Source: Anastatus disparis
Taxonomy: Eukaryota; Arthropoda; Insecta; Hymenoptera; Eupelmidae
Direction of reading: 5' to 3'
DNA: 64,000 bases
Assembly (NCBI GenBank): GCA_017163975.1
Contig: JAFFSR010000309.1
Span: 124,001-188,000 of the forward strand
The position numbers and the translations under genes were made by a program. The number at the start of each line of letters is the position of its first letter. Position 1 is the first letter of the stretch. A model generated the notes under the pieces. It worked only from the letters and a program-made list of their open reading frames with translations. It was not told the DNA's origin and did not search any database. Positions 49,874 to 61,516 of this stretch are shown here, piece after piece.

Positions 49874-49876
49874 TTA
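49868..49876 (-). promoter_or_regulatory. UAA-CAG-UUA leaky-stop context between ORF1 and ORF2
   Basis: On the minus strand the ORF1 stop UAA is followed by CAG UUA, in the same frame as ORF2. Stop-CAR-YYA is the known tobamovirus-type readthrough context. Use in this LINE is inferred from sequence only. Confidence 0.5.
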
Positions 49877-50288
49877 TTTTTTAGCCTCAGAATTAAACTT
49901 CTTGACAATTTTAGACGTACCATTTATATATTTAATCATGATATCATCTTCACCTGAATCTATCCGTTCATCTAATTCAATTATAAGCTTCTTCATAAAT
50001 ACTTGTTGCCTTTTGGTTAAATCAGCACGAGCATTTACATCATCTCCAAAAATTTTCTTTTTATTATACAAAGTCCATAATACGTATTCCTTAGACTCCA
50101 GATTAACTCTTACTGGCATATTGCAATCATGAGAGAAACTCTTACCGAGTCTGTCAACAGTAATATAATCAACATTAATTGGCAATTTTAATTGTGAGTC
50201 AGTAAAATATTTCTTAACATTTACTAGATCAGTTTTGGCAGCATCTGTGGAATCAACAACATCGAACAGTATAATATTGTTTATAATA
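49874..50288 (-). CDS. LINE ORF1, C-terminal part
   Basis: A truncated ORF1, open from the 5' break at about 50288 to a UAA at 49874-49876. It begins ILFDVVDSTDAAKTD and runs through DRLGKSFSHDCNMPVRVNL to ADLTKRQQVFMKKLIIEL and IKYINGTSKIVKK. The order (RLGK, basic RNA-binding segment, DLTxRQ, IKYxNGxxKIV) is that of the C-terminal domain of insect LINE ORF1 proteins, which is also related to baculovirus FP25K-type proteins. It would bind element RNA. It is in the same frame as ORF2, with one stop codon between them. Confidence 0.8.
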
Positions 50289-50290
50289 AT

Positions 50291-53027
50291 AAAAAAAATT
50301 ATCGAAAAGAAAAAAATAAAATCGCAAAGGAAATTAGAATAATTAAAAGCAGCTCATTGAATTCTTAATAAATGAGCAAAAATAAAATATTGTCATAAAC
50401 TTTACTTCGTTGAGCGACTTATTGCACCAGCCATGGGTTTTATTCACTCATTTTAGTCAACGACGAGTGTATAATCACAATTTTGAACAAATTTTTTCCC
50501 AAGCTAAATTCTACCTTGTGATATTTTCGCTAAATTCAAGACTAAGCAGAAAAACAACACTGGAAATTTTTATAAAGATTATAAGCAGTCTCATGGTGGC
50601 AAAACGATAACAATTAAAATCAGCGAAAACTGACTACCTTAAATAATATCTGATTCTTTCCAATGACGTAAAGTATGAAATAAAATATGATTTATTGTAA
50701 TGATGATACTCGGGCAGAACGGAAACGAGACAATGCAAGAATGTAGTAGAATTCTCCAACAGTGCACAAAATCTATTAAAAACAAAATATATTTTAATAA
50801 ATTAACAATTTATAAGTGGATTTATACTTGATAGGAGAAAACAGAGAAATTAACTAAAAAAAAAAACATATAAATATGAATATCATGTAAATTATGGCTC
50901 TATTATTTTTTTTTTAAATGAAAATAACACTAATAAATTGTTAAAGAAAATAAGTAATAATAATATAATATAATAACTACTATAATTAGCTGCTATTTTA
51001 GTATACAGGTTTCCATTTAAAATATAGCCCGATCCATTGAAATAAGGACGTCACTACGCTTACAAGAAAGAAAGAGTATTACAATAATGAATTATGGTAA
51101 GAACAAATAAACCAGCGTTAATTCATCAATATTCAATGCTAGCAGTTTAGGTTAGGTGTCCCACATGATAACCCTTTTTATTAATCGCCAAAATTTTTCA
51201 AATTAAATTGAAAAAATATATAATTAATAAAAATACTTCAACTTTATTACAGTTATGATAAACTAACTAAAATATGAACATGAATAAAAAGATGATAAGA
51301 AAAAAATCTTTCTTTTAAGTAACTTAATTATTAATAATAAACAAGCAATATGAGTGTCACTAAATAATTTCTTTAACCGCGCGCGCGATGTAAAAAAAAT
51401 AAAAATACATGGAAATAATAATGAACGGAATATATGAAAAAGAAACAATTAAGAGACGATGGTGAAAAAACAATCTTGAAATACAATGAATTATAAAATG
51501 AAATATAAAAGAATAAACGTATTATATGTAAGGGGAGGGACATTCGGTTATGGAAGACGTCTCGACAGATGGTTAAGATTTAGAAGGGCTTTTGGGTTCT
51601 GTATAGTGCATAGATTAAGCCAGTCTTGCATAAATGGATGTATTTTTCGAGGGAAAGTGATAAGAAAATGAACTACGAATAAAAAGATTAAAAATAATAA
51701 TTACAAAAATGACAAAAATACGAGTGCTGCACCCCTGGATCTTGTAGTGCAATTTTTGTCAAGAAACGCTGTACGGGACACCTGACCTAACCTCAGAATG
51801 GGATCCCAAAAAGAAGAGGGGAACAACCCCACCTATTATAAGAAATACTAGAGTACGACTAGGTATAAGACAGCGATGCGCATCATTACGGACATCATTT
51901 AGTGTCCAGAAATTCATCAAGAAACATCTATAAGTTTTAATTTAATAATTATAGTGAACTCAGACAATTAGTAGTGAAGTAATATCAAGCAGTTGTACAG
52001 CATTCGTTTATAACTTCGACCTGAGGCTAGTAACAAAATATAGGTAATGATAAAATAACAAATATTTTATCATTTTTAATTTTAAACTTACAATTTCTTG
52101 ATCCTGATGACATTAAATTTTTATAACGATCATCTCGACATAAATCCTTTTAATGATACTATAGGCTTACAATCATAAAAACTTGCCGTGTTCTATTCCA
52201 GTAAGTTATAGAATCAAAAGTAGAAATTTTATTAAAATAACTAGTTTATTAAAAAAACTAGTCACTCGAATATAATCACAATTTTTATCACATATTTTAA
52301 AATGTACACTGAAAGAAAGATTTTCTTGATTCTAGTGAATATTTTCTAAAGGGAACAATTTGCTTGAATTTACTAATGAATTGCTTGAATCGAGTAAACT
52401 TTATTTAAAATAAATAAATATTTGCTTAAGTCCACGCATTTCATTTGCTTGAAAATTATCTGCTTGATTATAGTAATTGTCTACTTCGGAATCATTTACT
52501 TGAATGAAAATTGCTCGCATGCAGTGAATTATTTGCTTGAAACAAAAATGTCTATTATTTTGAAAGTAAAAACCAATGGCAGGTGAGTGTTTTACTAGAC
52601 TAAGTTCTGAGTTACTTGACTCAAGAAAGTAATTAATTCAAATTTACAGTATTCCAAAAAAATAATTCATTTCAAATTAAATAAGATTATCTTAAAAAGC
52701 TATGAAATTATACCTTTCTATTAAAAAGATTTTAGTAAATTTTATAAAACAAATAATCGAATAATGTCCTTTTTTTAAAGTTAATCTTTACTTATATTAA
52801 TGAATTCTTTCAATCAAATTATTTGTTTTAATTATAGACAGTAATTATTTTTTTTTGTCTTAATCAAATATTATACTTGGTACTAAATAATAATAATTTA
52901 AATTAAGGAATTTTTTAATTTCTTCTTACAAAGTAAATAAAAAGTCCCATGTGGCAACGAAACGAAATTATACTGGATCCAAGTAAATAATGAATTGAAA
53001 TAAATACATACTAAATTAAAGTAAATA
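50291..53027. other. AT-rich region with small irregular repeats
   Basis: No credible gene. GGTTAGGTGTCCC at 51150-51162 recurs inverted at 51775-51792 (GGGACACCTGACCTAACC) and could mark a small element. 52355-52545 holds seven or so irregular TTGCTTGAA-like units. Confidence 0.45.
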
Positions 53028-53840
53028 CCCATATGGAAATAATTTATGTAAAAAACTGTAAATAATAGTAAATAATTGTAAATAACTGTTAAAAAATGTA
53101 GGAATTGAGACATAAATAATAGTTATTTACAGTTATTTACTATTATTTATTATTAATTACTATTATTTACAGTTATTTACAGTTATTAACTGTTATTAAC
53201 TGTTATTTACAGTTATTTACAATTATTTACAATTATTTACAGTTTTTTATAATTATTTACAATTATTCATAATTATTTACAGTTATTCATAATTATTTAC
53301 AGTTATTTACATTTTCAAAAATTTTTGAATTAGTGGATAATTTAATGTTATTAATAATTATTTACAATTATTTATAGTTATTTACAGTTATTTACAGTTT
53401 TTTACAGTTATTTACAGTTATTTATAATTATTTACAACTATTTACAATTTTCCATAGTTTTTTACAATTATTTACAGTTATTCACATTTTTAAAAATTTT
53501 CGCCTATATATAAAATTATTGAATAAATTTGTGATAATTTTCGAAAATGTAAATAACTGCAAATAATTGTAAAAAACTATAAATAATCGTAAATAACTGT
53601 AAATAATTGTGAAAAAAGTGAATAAATGTAAATAACTGTAAATAAATATAAATAACTGTAAATAAGTGTAAATAACAGTAAATAATTGTAAATAATTGTA
53701 AATAACTGTTATTTATGTCTCAATTCCCACATTTTTTAACACTTTTCTACAGTTATTTACAGTTATTTACATTTATTTACATTTATTTACAGTTATTAAC
53801 AGTTATTTACAATTATATCCAAAAATTTTTTCCATATGGG
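53028..53840. mobile_element. MITE-like element with CCCATATGGAAA ends, cleaner copy
   Basis: TA-CCCATATGGAAA at the left and TTTCCATATGGG-TA at the right, with a TA dinucleotide outside both. Nearly the whole 813-bp body is TTATTTACAG-type decamers or their complement. Orientation switches several times: GTAAATA type (53045-53100), TATTTAC type (53110-53505), GTAAATA type (53545-53705), TATTTAC type (53710-53815). The interior is therefore multiply self-complementary. The copy at 1906-3165 is the same family. Confidence 0.75.
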
Positions 53841-54263
53841 TAATGACTTCAATTTATAGTCAACTTGTTAATTACATTGTTTCAATTAAAGTAAATGCTA
53901 CATTTCAGTAAAAAAAATTTTTTATAAATTAAAGTAATCGAAATTTAAATCAACAAAATATTATATTGGTTTTAAAAAAATATTTTTTTTGTCCTCAGGC
54001 CGCAAAATAAATTTTTGTGTCCTCTATACGGAGCACAAAATAGTGTATTCTTGTCCTTGGCTGCAAAAGAAAAATGCGTATATTCAATGTAATATTTTAA
54101 TAAAAGTTCGCATAAAAACGTTCTTGACGTCGCTGATTCTTGGAATTGAACTGAATAAACTGCTCGCTTTCCTTAACAGCGCTATCCTTTTCTTACATAT
54201 ACCTTACTGAATATGCATCAACAAATAACGTGGACTCAATATATGTATATTATGAAAGAAAAG
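53841..54263. other. AT-rich spacer
   Basis: The short open frame at 53989-54210 has no domain character. Confidence 0.45.
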
Positions 54264-55715
54264 GATAGATAGATAGATAACCAAATTTATTATATGTACA
54301 TTATGTTGTACAATTAATTACAGTAATACATTAGAATTAATAAAATTAATATAAAGCACAATAATAATAATAAACAGTAAAAAAGAAAACAGAAATCAAG
54401 CAAATATATCAGTAAAATAAATTTTACAGCAATAAAATCAATACAATATAAAACAGTTTTATAAATTAGCATGAAGCAGAGGTCCACTCTTCAAGGCAAG
54501 GTAGTGTGCAAATGAGGATGTCTTGAATGTCATAAGCGAGGATGAGTTGCGTAAAGTCGCAGGAAGATCATTCCATAGCCGCGAGGAAGTGACCAGGAAC
54601 GATCGTAGGCGATACTCAGTGAATGAAAAAGGAATGGTCAAAGGTTTCACATCACTCCTCAAGGACCTCACCGGCCGGCTCCACTGATACATAGAATACA
54701 AATCAGATGGAGTACAAGATAAGAACATCTTATACAGAAACGTAGAAGAAAAATAGTTTCTTCTACCCGCAGTGGATAACCAGCCTAATGAGAACCTATA
54801 AGCAGAGATGTGCTTACGCCTACGTACACCGAAGATGTAACGTATACCAGAGTTGATGATCCTCTGAATTCTAAGGTCAAGCTCAGCCGAGAGGTCACAG
54901 TAAACCAAACAGCAGTAATCCAGTGGAAACAGCAATGTTTTTATAAGATGTATACGAAGAGCAAACATGGTGCTCTTTCTAAAGAAGTTTAGTCTGTAAA
55001 GCAGAGAAAATGACCTATTACACACTTGTGCAACGTACTCTCTCCAGTTAAGCTTACTGTCCAACCAAACATCCAGACTACGAACAGAGGACTCAAATCT
55101 AATATTAGCACCGTACAACGGAACGCCAGTCACAGATGATGAGGACAGCATATTTATATAAAAATAGGAGCCAATAATTATTGCCTTCGTTTTGTCAACA
55201 TTCAATTTCAGATGGTTATCAGAGGCCCAATTTGAAATGAGAACAGCATGATCACTCATATGATTAGTATAGCACATAGACTTGCAAGTCGTCGGCATAT
55301 ATCAAATGCTGTAGAGTGAAAGTTGTCAGCAACGTCATTAATATAAATGGAGAATAAAAGTGGTCCAAGCACAGAACCCTGGGGTACTCCTGTATTCAGA
55401 GTAACAAAGTCAGATGCATTACCATCAGAGTCAACAACAGACTGCCGTCTATCAGATAAGTAAGAGGCAAACCACCTGACAACAGTGTGCGAGACATCGA
55501 GACAAAATAGTTTCCGAAGCAGAGTGACATGGCAATCAGTGTCAAATGCCTTGCTAAAATCAAATAATAGAAGCATAGTTACATAACGACTGTCCATGTT
55601 GAGTCTAATATCCTCTGTTAGTTTGAGCAAAGCTGTTTGGGTACTATGTCTAGTTCTAAACCCAGTCTGATGAGAATCCAACAGATGTCTGGTGGACAAG
55701 TAATAATAAAGTTGT
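54264..55715 (-). pseudogene. CR1/Jockey-type LINE, 3' half of RT
   Basis: A minus-strand RT fragment, 5'-truncated near 55715, with a (TATC)n tail at 54264-54280. The first frame (55256-55699) has DSHQTGFR, TALLKLTEDIR, LLLFDFSKAFDT and GVPQGSVLGPLLFSIYINDV. A frameshift near 55310 moves the catalytic YADD into another frame (LIYADDLQVYV, 55280-55310). A second break follows before the C-terminal frame (54459-55298): WASDNHLKLNVDKTKAII, SKLNWREYV, RIQRIINSGIRYIFGVRR, and the LWNDLPATLR...FKTSSFAHYL ending typical of CR1/Jockey. Clearly related to 24822-27020. Confidence 0.88.
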
Positions 55716-56729
55716 TGATGGACGTATAAGGCTCATCTACATTAATAGTATTAGAAGGAGAGAGCAAGAGAAAGACGTAGTTACAAGTTTTGCGTGTTAA
55801 AATTTTTTTTTTCTTTTTTAAATAATATTTTTTAATTATAATTTTTATAGTTTAGTTTTGTTTTATATTTTGTTATATTTTTGTTTAATTTTAATGTTAT
55901 ACTAGCAAAAAATACCTCGGTCCTAACGTTGCTCGGTTGAATTTTCATATATTATATTATTATCTATAAATTACCCAATTTCAAAATAAAAAAGAATTGC
56001 TACAACTTATAAATTTTGATATTGTAGTTTTGTACCAAATGAATTTTTTATATTTTTATAAAAAAGATTAATTTAAGTTACAATGTGCATAAAAATTGTT
56101 TAAATACAAATTATATCATGATGAATTAAGAATTTGTTCTACTAAATTGCATTAGAATCAATGTAAAAATATAAAAGGAATTCATTCTTTTTAATCATGT
56201 GTTGCAATCACGAACCATGAAATAATCGAAAACAGTATTTGACGTTTACTAAAACCAACAACTGCACGGAGAAAGGAAAATATTGTTAAAATAAGTTCCA
56301 AATCAAGTATATCTAATTTATGTACTAAGATAATTAAAAAAAGAGTGGCGATATAATTTCAATTAGTACTATAGCTTGAATTTAAGGGACCAATGTTGGT
56401 ACTATTATATTATGAAGTAAGAGCATAAATTTGCAATGCTTAGTATCTTTTTTTTGGTACTAAGACTGATATTTCACCTACTCGATGCAAGGGCAATATT
56501 TCGCAGAAAATGTAATCATTAATCTCTTTTCGGGCGGCATTTCTTGTTACTAAAATTAAAAATTATTAAATACAGAATTATTTACATAATATATAACACT
56601 TTAAAATTACTAATAATTAATATTTTAATTCGTGATATTTAAGGAATAAAACGATACATGTTTATCTTCCATATTCCGTTTTAAAATAGTTACTTTTGAG
56701 TTTTTAATTGATTATTAGTAATTTAAAAT

Positions 56730-56798
<69 letters not shown>

Positions 56799-59053
56799 GA
56801 TTTACATTATATTTATCAACTGTTGAAAATTGTTACACAATTTGACGGGTTTTACGTTAATAGGTATTAATTATATTGAAGTTTTTCGCTCCTAATGTCG
56901 CTTGGTTGAATTTTCTTTTATTATATTATTATGTATCAATGACTAATTTTCAAGTAAATAAGAATTAATTAATTTAAGTTAATTTTGAGTACTAAATAAA
57001 ATTGAAAATAATTTGAAGAAACATACTATAAAAATATATGTACACATGTGCTTCAATTAAAAAAGCGTATAATTTATTCCATCAAATGACTATTTCTCAC
57101 TGTACTTCCATAAGAAAAAAAATATAAGATAAAAAGAAGTACGATATTTGATATAAATAAACTGAGATCTGGGAACTGAGTAACAACTATAATTTCCAGA
57201 CCTTAATACACGACCATGAATTTGAATTATGAAATTAATTTTTACATGAAACATGCTTAAAAAAAATTTTGTATTTATTTCTAATAAAAATATCTTAACA
57301 AATGTATTTTATATGTATGAAATACGAAATTTAAATAAAAAAACCATAAGATTAATATACACGTTTTTGGTTAATATTAAATCCGAATATTTCAAAATAA
57401 TAAAATAACTATTTGCAATTACTTAACAATCCTTTTTGCATCCAATATAAAATTTTAATGAGATACAAATATTACAAAGTGTATGTATCACAAGTAAGGT
57501 TTGCATATCATAAATATTATAATTTTCAGAAAATTCTTGATATTAATAAATTATTAATTTAAAAAATTGAATATTTTTTATTGATGAGAAGTAAACTTTC
57601 AAACATAGTTAAAATAATACTGTAAATCAAATAACATTTTCATCAAAATAAATTTCAACGCTATAATTATTAAAATAAACATTTTTATTTAACTACAATC
57701 TATTGTAATAGTTCTTTTTTTAATATATATATTAAAAAAATAATTATTTTATTTGATGAACGGTTATATAAATATTATATATTGATAATGACTTAATTTA
57801 TTAAATTAAAATTTTATTCAGTTATCATTTAGAGTGTAAAGGCGGGATTTTTTTCAAGGAGTTTACCTCCTTAAACAAAATCCAGCCCTTAATAACTAAA
57901 TTTATTTTATTTATGACGATAATTAATTTTATTTTTCATTAAGTAAAGTAGCAATAACTTCATTAAACTTAACATTTTGATTTTTATATAAAGTTAACGA
58001 AATCCTTTCTTTAAAATAAAGGCAAAAAAAATATAAAAAAACCCGTTTTTTTAGAGTAATTTTTTTTTATGTCTTTAACAATGCGTATATTCCGAGACAG
58101 ATTTCTGGATTTTTATTTTTAATAAAAATCATTATCCTTTTGACTAGATTAAAAGTAAATTTTTTCCTAAATATAATTTATTAAAAAAAATGACAGAGTA
58201 CCATATTACACTATTACAATAAGATTTGAAAAATGTTTTTCTTTTCAATAAAATTAAATCAAATATGTTGGAAAATATATTGTTATTACATTAAAGGAAA
58301 ATGTTATTTAATTTTCTTACAGAAAATTGCCTCCAAGTTTACTATCGTAAACTTTGAATACCATTAGATTATATTTTATTATATTTAATATGCATATATT
58401 ATGGATCGTTTTGGGCTTTTCTTTGTCATAAATATTTTAATTTAATAAATTCATGGAGTTATCTATAAAAATATTAATTATAAATAATAAAGCTTAACTT
58501 AAGAAAAAGATTTTTGTTTTATTTCGGAAATACAAGAAAATTTCGTTTTACAATGTATTTTGATTAAAGTTTTTGTTCTTAATTGACTATCCATTAATTA
58601 ATTATTACAATACAAATAATATAAATAGAATGAATAATACTCAATGACAAATTATTAAATCAACACCAGTGAATCAAAATAAATGTTTTAACTCCAAAAA
58701 TTATTCTTTTAATTTTATACAATATACTATACTGAAACAATTTGCTTAAAATTGGTTTGTATTGATATCAAATCATACATTTATAATGAATACCAGTTAA
58801 GTTAGAAAATCTATATTTATTCAGTTGATATTCAATTGTTAAGTTACAACGCTTTTACACTTCAAAAAAAACATTTTAGTTGACTTTACAAAATGGAGCA
58901 ATATGAAATCTTTAATAGTGATAAAAATGCCAATAGCTAATAATTTTTCACTTAATTATGTTCAGATTTAATCCTACTTGATTTCTTTATAAATGTTATA
59001 ACTTAATTAAATTATACATGAATGAAAACACTTATCTAGTTGGTTATAAAAAT
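55716..59053. other. Long AT-rich region without recognised genes
   Basis: No domain-bearing frame. A TA microsatellite lies at 56732-56794. TAACGTTGCTCGGTTGAATTTTC at 55924 and TAATGTCGCTTGGTTGAATTTTC at 56894 are short diverged direct copies about 970 bp apart, each followed by ATTATATTATTAT-type sequence. Confidence 0.5.
56732..56794. repeat. (TA)n microsatellite
   Basis: Uninterrupted TA for about 62 bp. Confidence 0.95.
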
Positions 59054-59772
59054 TGTAGGCCGGCAGGCACAGCATTGCCGGCTTTCCTTGATCTCCGCTG
59101 CTTGCTCGTTGATAATGCTGAATACACCTCAAGATTTTATAGGTAACGTAAAAAAACAACGCGCACAATCAAACGGTAAACGAAAAATACAAAATGAAAC
59201 AAAACACCAGAAAAAGAGATGCTAAAAGTAAAACCACGTTAAAGAAAAATTTAGCAATCCGAAACAATAAAAATAAAATTAATTTGACTTCACACCAAAA
59301 ATAGAAAGAAAAAAAAAATACAAAGTAAAGGTGAAGATAGTGGCTGCAGCACACACGTACTGTCCATTAGGCCTTGTCGCGCGCGTCTCTCTTCAAGCGA
59401 GGCCTGTCGTCTAAGCTAGCACCGCCAGGCCAACTCCAAACATAGTAACTGGTAGTGGGAGGAGATGCAAGAAAAGAGAGAGATAGCTCTCTTTCTCCTT
59501 CTTGCACTCCCTTGTCCAGTGCGTTGGAACAATCGTGAGTTCCCACTCTCAATGCAGAAAAGTAGAGAGAGTGGAGGCTCAACGATCTCCGTCGACGGTA
59601 AAGCTGTCGAATTCCCTGAACTTGATAAGAGAGTGAAAAGAAAGTGGCCTTCATGCTTTTAAGACCTATTTCTTTTCACTATGGGAATGAATAATTAAAA
59701 TTTTTATTAAAAAATCAAAAATATTTCTTTAAGACAACTGAAAATTTAAGTGGAAAATTCTGTCACTTAACA
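59054..59772 (-). mobile_element. 3' LTR of a second gypsy-type element (minus strand)
   Basis: On the minus strand the LTR starts TGTTAAGTGACAG right after a polypurine tract, and probably ends GGCCTACA at 59054, giving TGT...ACA termini over about 719 bp. It is markedly less AT-rich between 59350 and 59660. The second LTR would lie right of the window, so the ends could not be checked by comparison. Open frames within it on both strands (59367-59662) are not supported as genes. Confidence 0.6.
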
Positions 59773-59785
59773 CCCCCCCTTACTT
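59773..59785 (-). promoter_or_regulatory. Polypurine tract
   Basis: On the minus strand AAGTAAGGGGGGG directly precedes TGTTAAG. It is the standard priming site for plus-strand synthesis and fixes element polarity. Confidence 0.75.
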
Positions 59786-60481
59786 AGAAAAACTGCCGTC
59801 TCCGGTCGTAGATGGTCGCGTACGAGCAAGCTTAAAGATCCCAGGAAAACCTGCATTACAAAGTCAAATTTAAATAATAATTACATTGATTATAAAAAGA
59901 ACAAAATAGCGGATGGAGAGAAAAGTTACTGTGTGCTAAAGGTGCTACTATTTCTAAAGGTGTGGTAATTTTCAAGGTAGAGTTAAAGGATGGTTGGGAT
60001 TCCGTTGTACAATGATTAACTAAAGTATTTATTATGGTCAAGAATAAGTTATGAATTGAAAATTGAAAAGATGCTATGATTGACGCAAAAATTGTAAATT
60101 AGAGAAAAAATTGCTTATATCGATAAAAATTTGGTATTTTTCATTTTTGAGTTTAGATTACCGTGGCCATCTTCACAGGGGGAGCGGGGTTCTCTTCCGT
60201 TCGCTCCCCCTGTAGGTGGGTTGATTTTTGTTTTTGTGCTGCCCCGTAATGTTGATAGAATATGGTGGTGGTTCCACCATACTTGGTCTTTTGGGTGTTG
60301 ATGGTGCAGACTAGCTGTCCAGCTGGCGGTAGTCAAGTTTCTTGCTTTTCGCCCCTTTTACCTAAAACGAAAGTATATTAAAAAAAAATTGTTTTGGAAA
60401 GGAGGGAGGTTAGTCGCATGCATGGTTAGTTAGATGCTAATTACATATTATTCAGCATTAGTAAAAAAAAAATTTGAACTG
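59786..60481 (-). other. Untranslated 3' part of the minus-strand element
   Basis: Between the accessory ORF and the polypurine tract. A GC-rich inverted pair, GGGGGAGCG...CGCTCCCCC, lies at 60177-60212 and could form a hairpin of about 36 nt. No protein is recognised. Confidence 0.5.
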
Positions 60482-61440
60482 TTAGTCAAATTCTAAGTTA
60501 TCTACACATAGAGCAAGCGGTTTAGGTGTTGCAGTGTTAAGGATAAGGCGGACAGCCGGTTGGAGCAATTTATACTCCGTCGAGGAAAAAGAATGCTTGT
60601 CAGCATTGTCGTAAGGTAAAGAAGCGGGGGGGCGGGGCTGCGCTATTAGTGGCCACGTCTGCCATGTCAATGAGTTAGGTTGTAACTCAGTCTCAGCAGA
60701 CATCTGGTTAGAGGTGGTCTCCTGTAGTCCAAGTGTGTCTAGCGTGTAAACGCAGTCTTTGCTATGCAACGCGTAATTACCTGTAATTGGTTTTTTACAC
60801 AAGTTGCATATAAAGTGAATGGAGTTTTCTTGCGGTCTAGCAGAGCCGTCTGTTGTTGGTTGCTGGGCATGGCACAACAGCATATGTGTGCGTCTATACT
60901 GTGTAGTAACGTCATGATTACAATTACTACACCTAGTCCAGGTGTTTTGAGTTTCGTTTCGTTTACGTTTTGTCGTAAAGGCTCAGCTTGTCTCGCTCCG
61001 TATTTATTACGGGTCTGTAGCAAAGCTGTATGAGCGTCCGTCTTATGCAAAAATCTTACGTACCCATACCTATTTTCAGTTACTTTCCCACGAGTAATAT
61101 GTACGTAGTCCAACAACCCGAAAGGTCTAAATACAGAAGCTAAAGTTTGCACCATGTCATTTCTTGTTACTAGACAAAAAAGTCGGTTAGGGTCAATGTT
61201 TTGAGAGTCAGTTTTGTCATTAGGTGCAGATTTTTCTGTAGAAAAATGGTCGAAAAATTTTATTGGGAGTCTAGTATACTTATGGTTAACATATTCTAAG
61301 GTCGTTATTTGTTGGACAGGCCCTTGTCATTCGAGATCTCGGATGATTTCCCAAAGGGTCTGGTCTTTGTTATTGGTCAATTGCAAAGTCTCATTTCTCG
61401 ACATCCTGATGCGATGTTCGTCCAGAAATAGAGACGTCAA
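60482..61440 (-). pseudogene. Accessory ORF after env: RRM-like domain plus two CCHC zinc fingers
   Basis: Minus-strand reading from about 61404 (ATG) passes a TGA at 61327-61329. It then continues, open, through NHKYTRLPIKFFDHFSTEK to an RRM-like fold. RLFCLVTR (about 61157-61180) fits RNP2, VFRPFGLLDYVHI the helix 1 and beta 2 region, and NRYGYVRF (about 61060-61085) fits RNP1. After a frame change near 60930-60960 it encodes two Cys2-His-Cys fingers, CSNCNHDVTTQYRRTHMLLC and CNLCKKPITGNYALHSKDC, ending at 60482. The layout suggests an RNA-binding protein. It sits between env and the 3' LTR, where standard gypsy elements have no gene. A captured host gene is one reading. The RRM call rests on motif resemblance only. 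Confidence 0.55.
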
Positions 61441-61516
61441 AATTTATTCACTAACTGTCCACTAAGGCTGTTTGTTGTATCCCTCGTGTTGTCGTAACAG
61501 TGGTCGTAGTCGGGTC

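Larger units (their letters stand above)
46868..50290 (-). mobile_element. CR1/Jockey-type LINE, 5'-truncated but with intact ORF2
   Basis: Minus-strand non-LTR retrotransposon. At its 3' end a hairpin-like GGGCTTATGCCC lies just before a (TAAA)n-type tail at 46870-46905. ORF1 (C-terminal part) and ORF2 lie at 49874-50288 and 46985-49873. The 5' end is lost near 50288, inside ORF1. ORF2 has no internal stop, so the insertion is young or the family is recently active. Confidence 0.88.

Noticed and set aside
51150..51792. GGTTAGGT-containing inverted pair as telomere-like sequence
   Set aside because: Only single short copies of the TTAGG-like motif, no tandem array; at most the ends of a small element.
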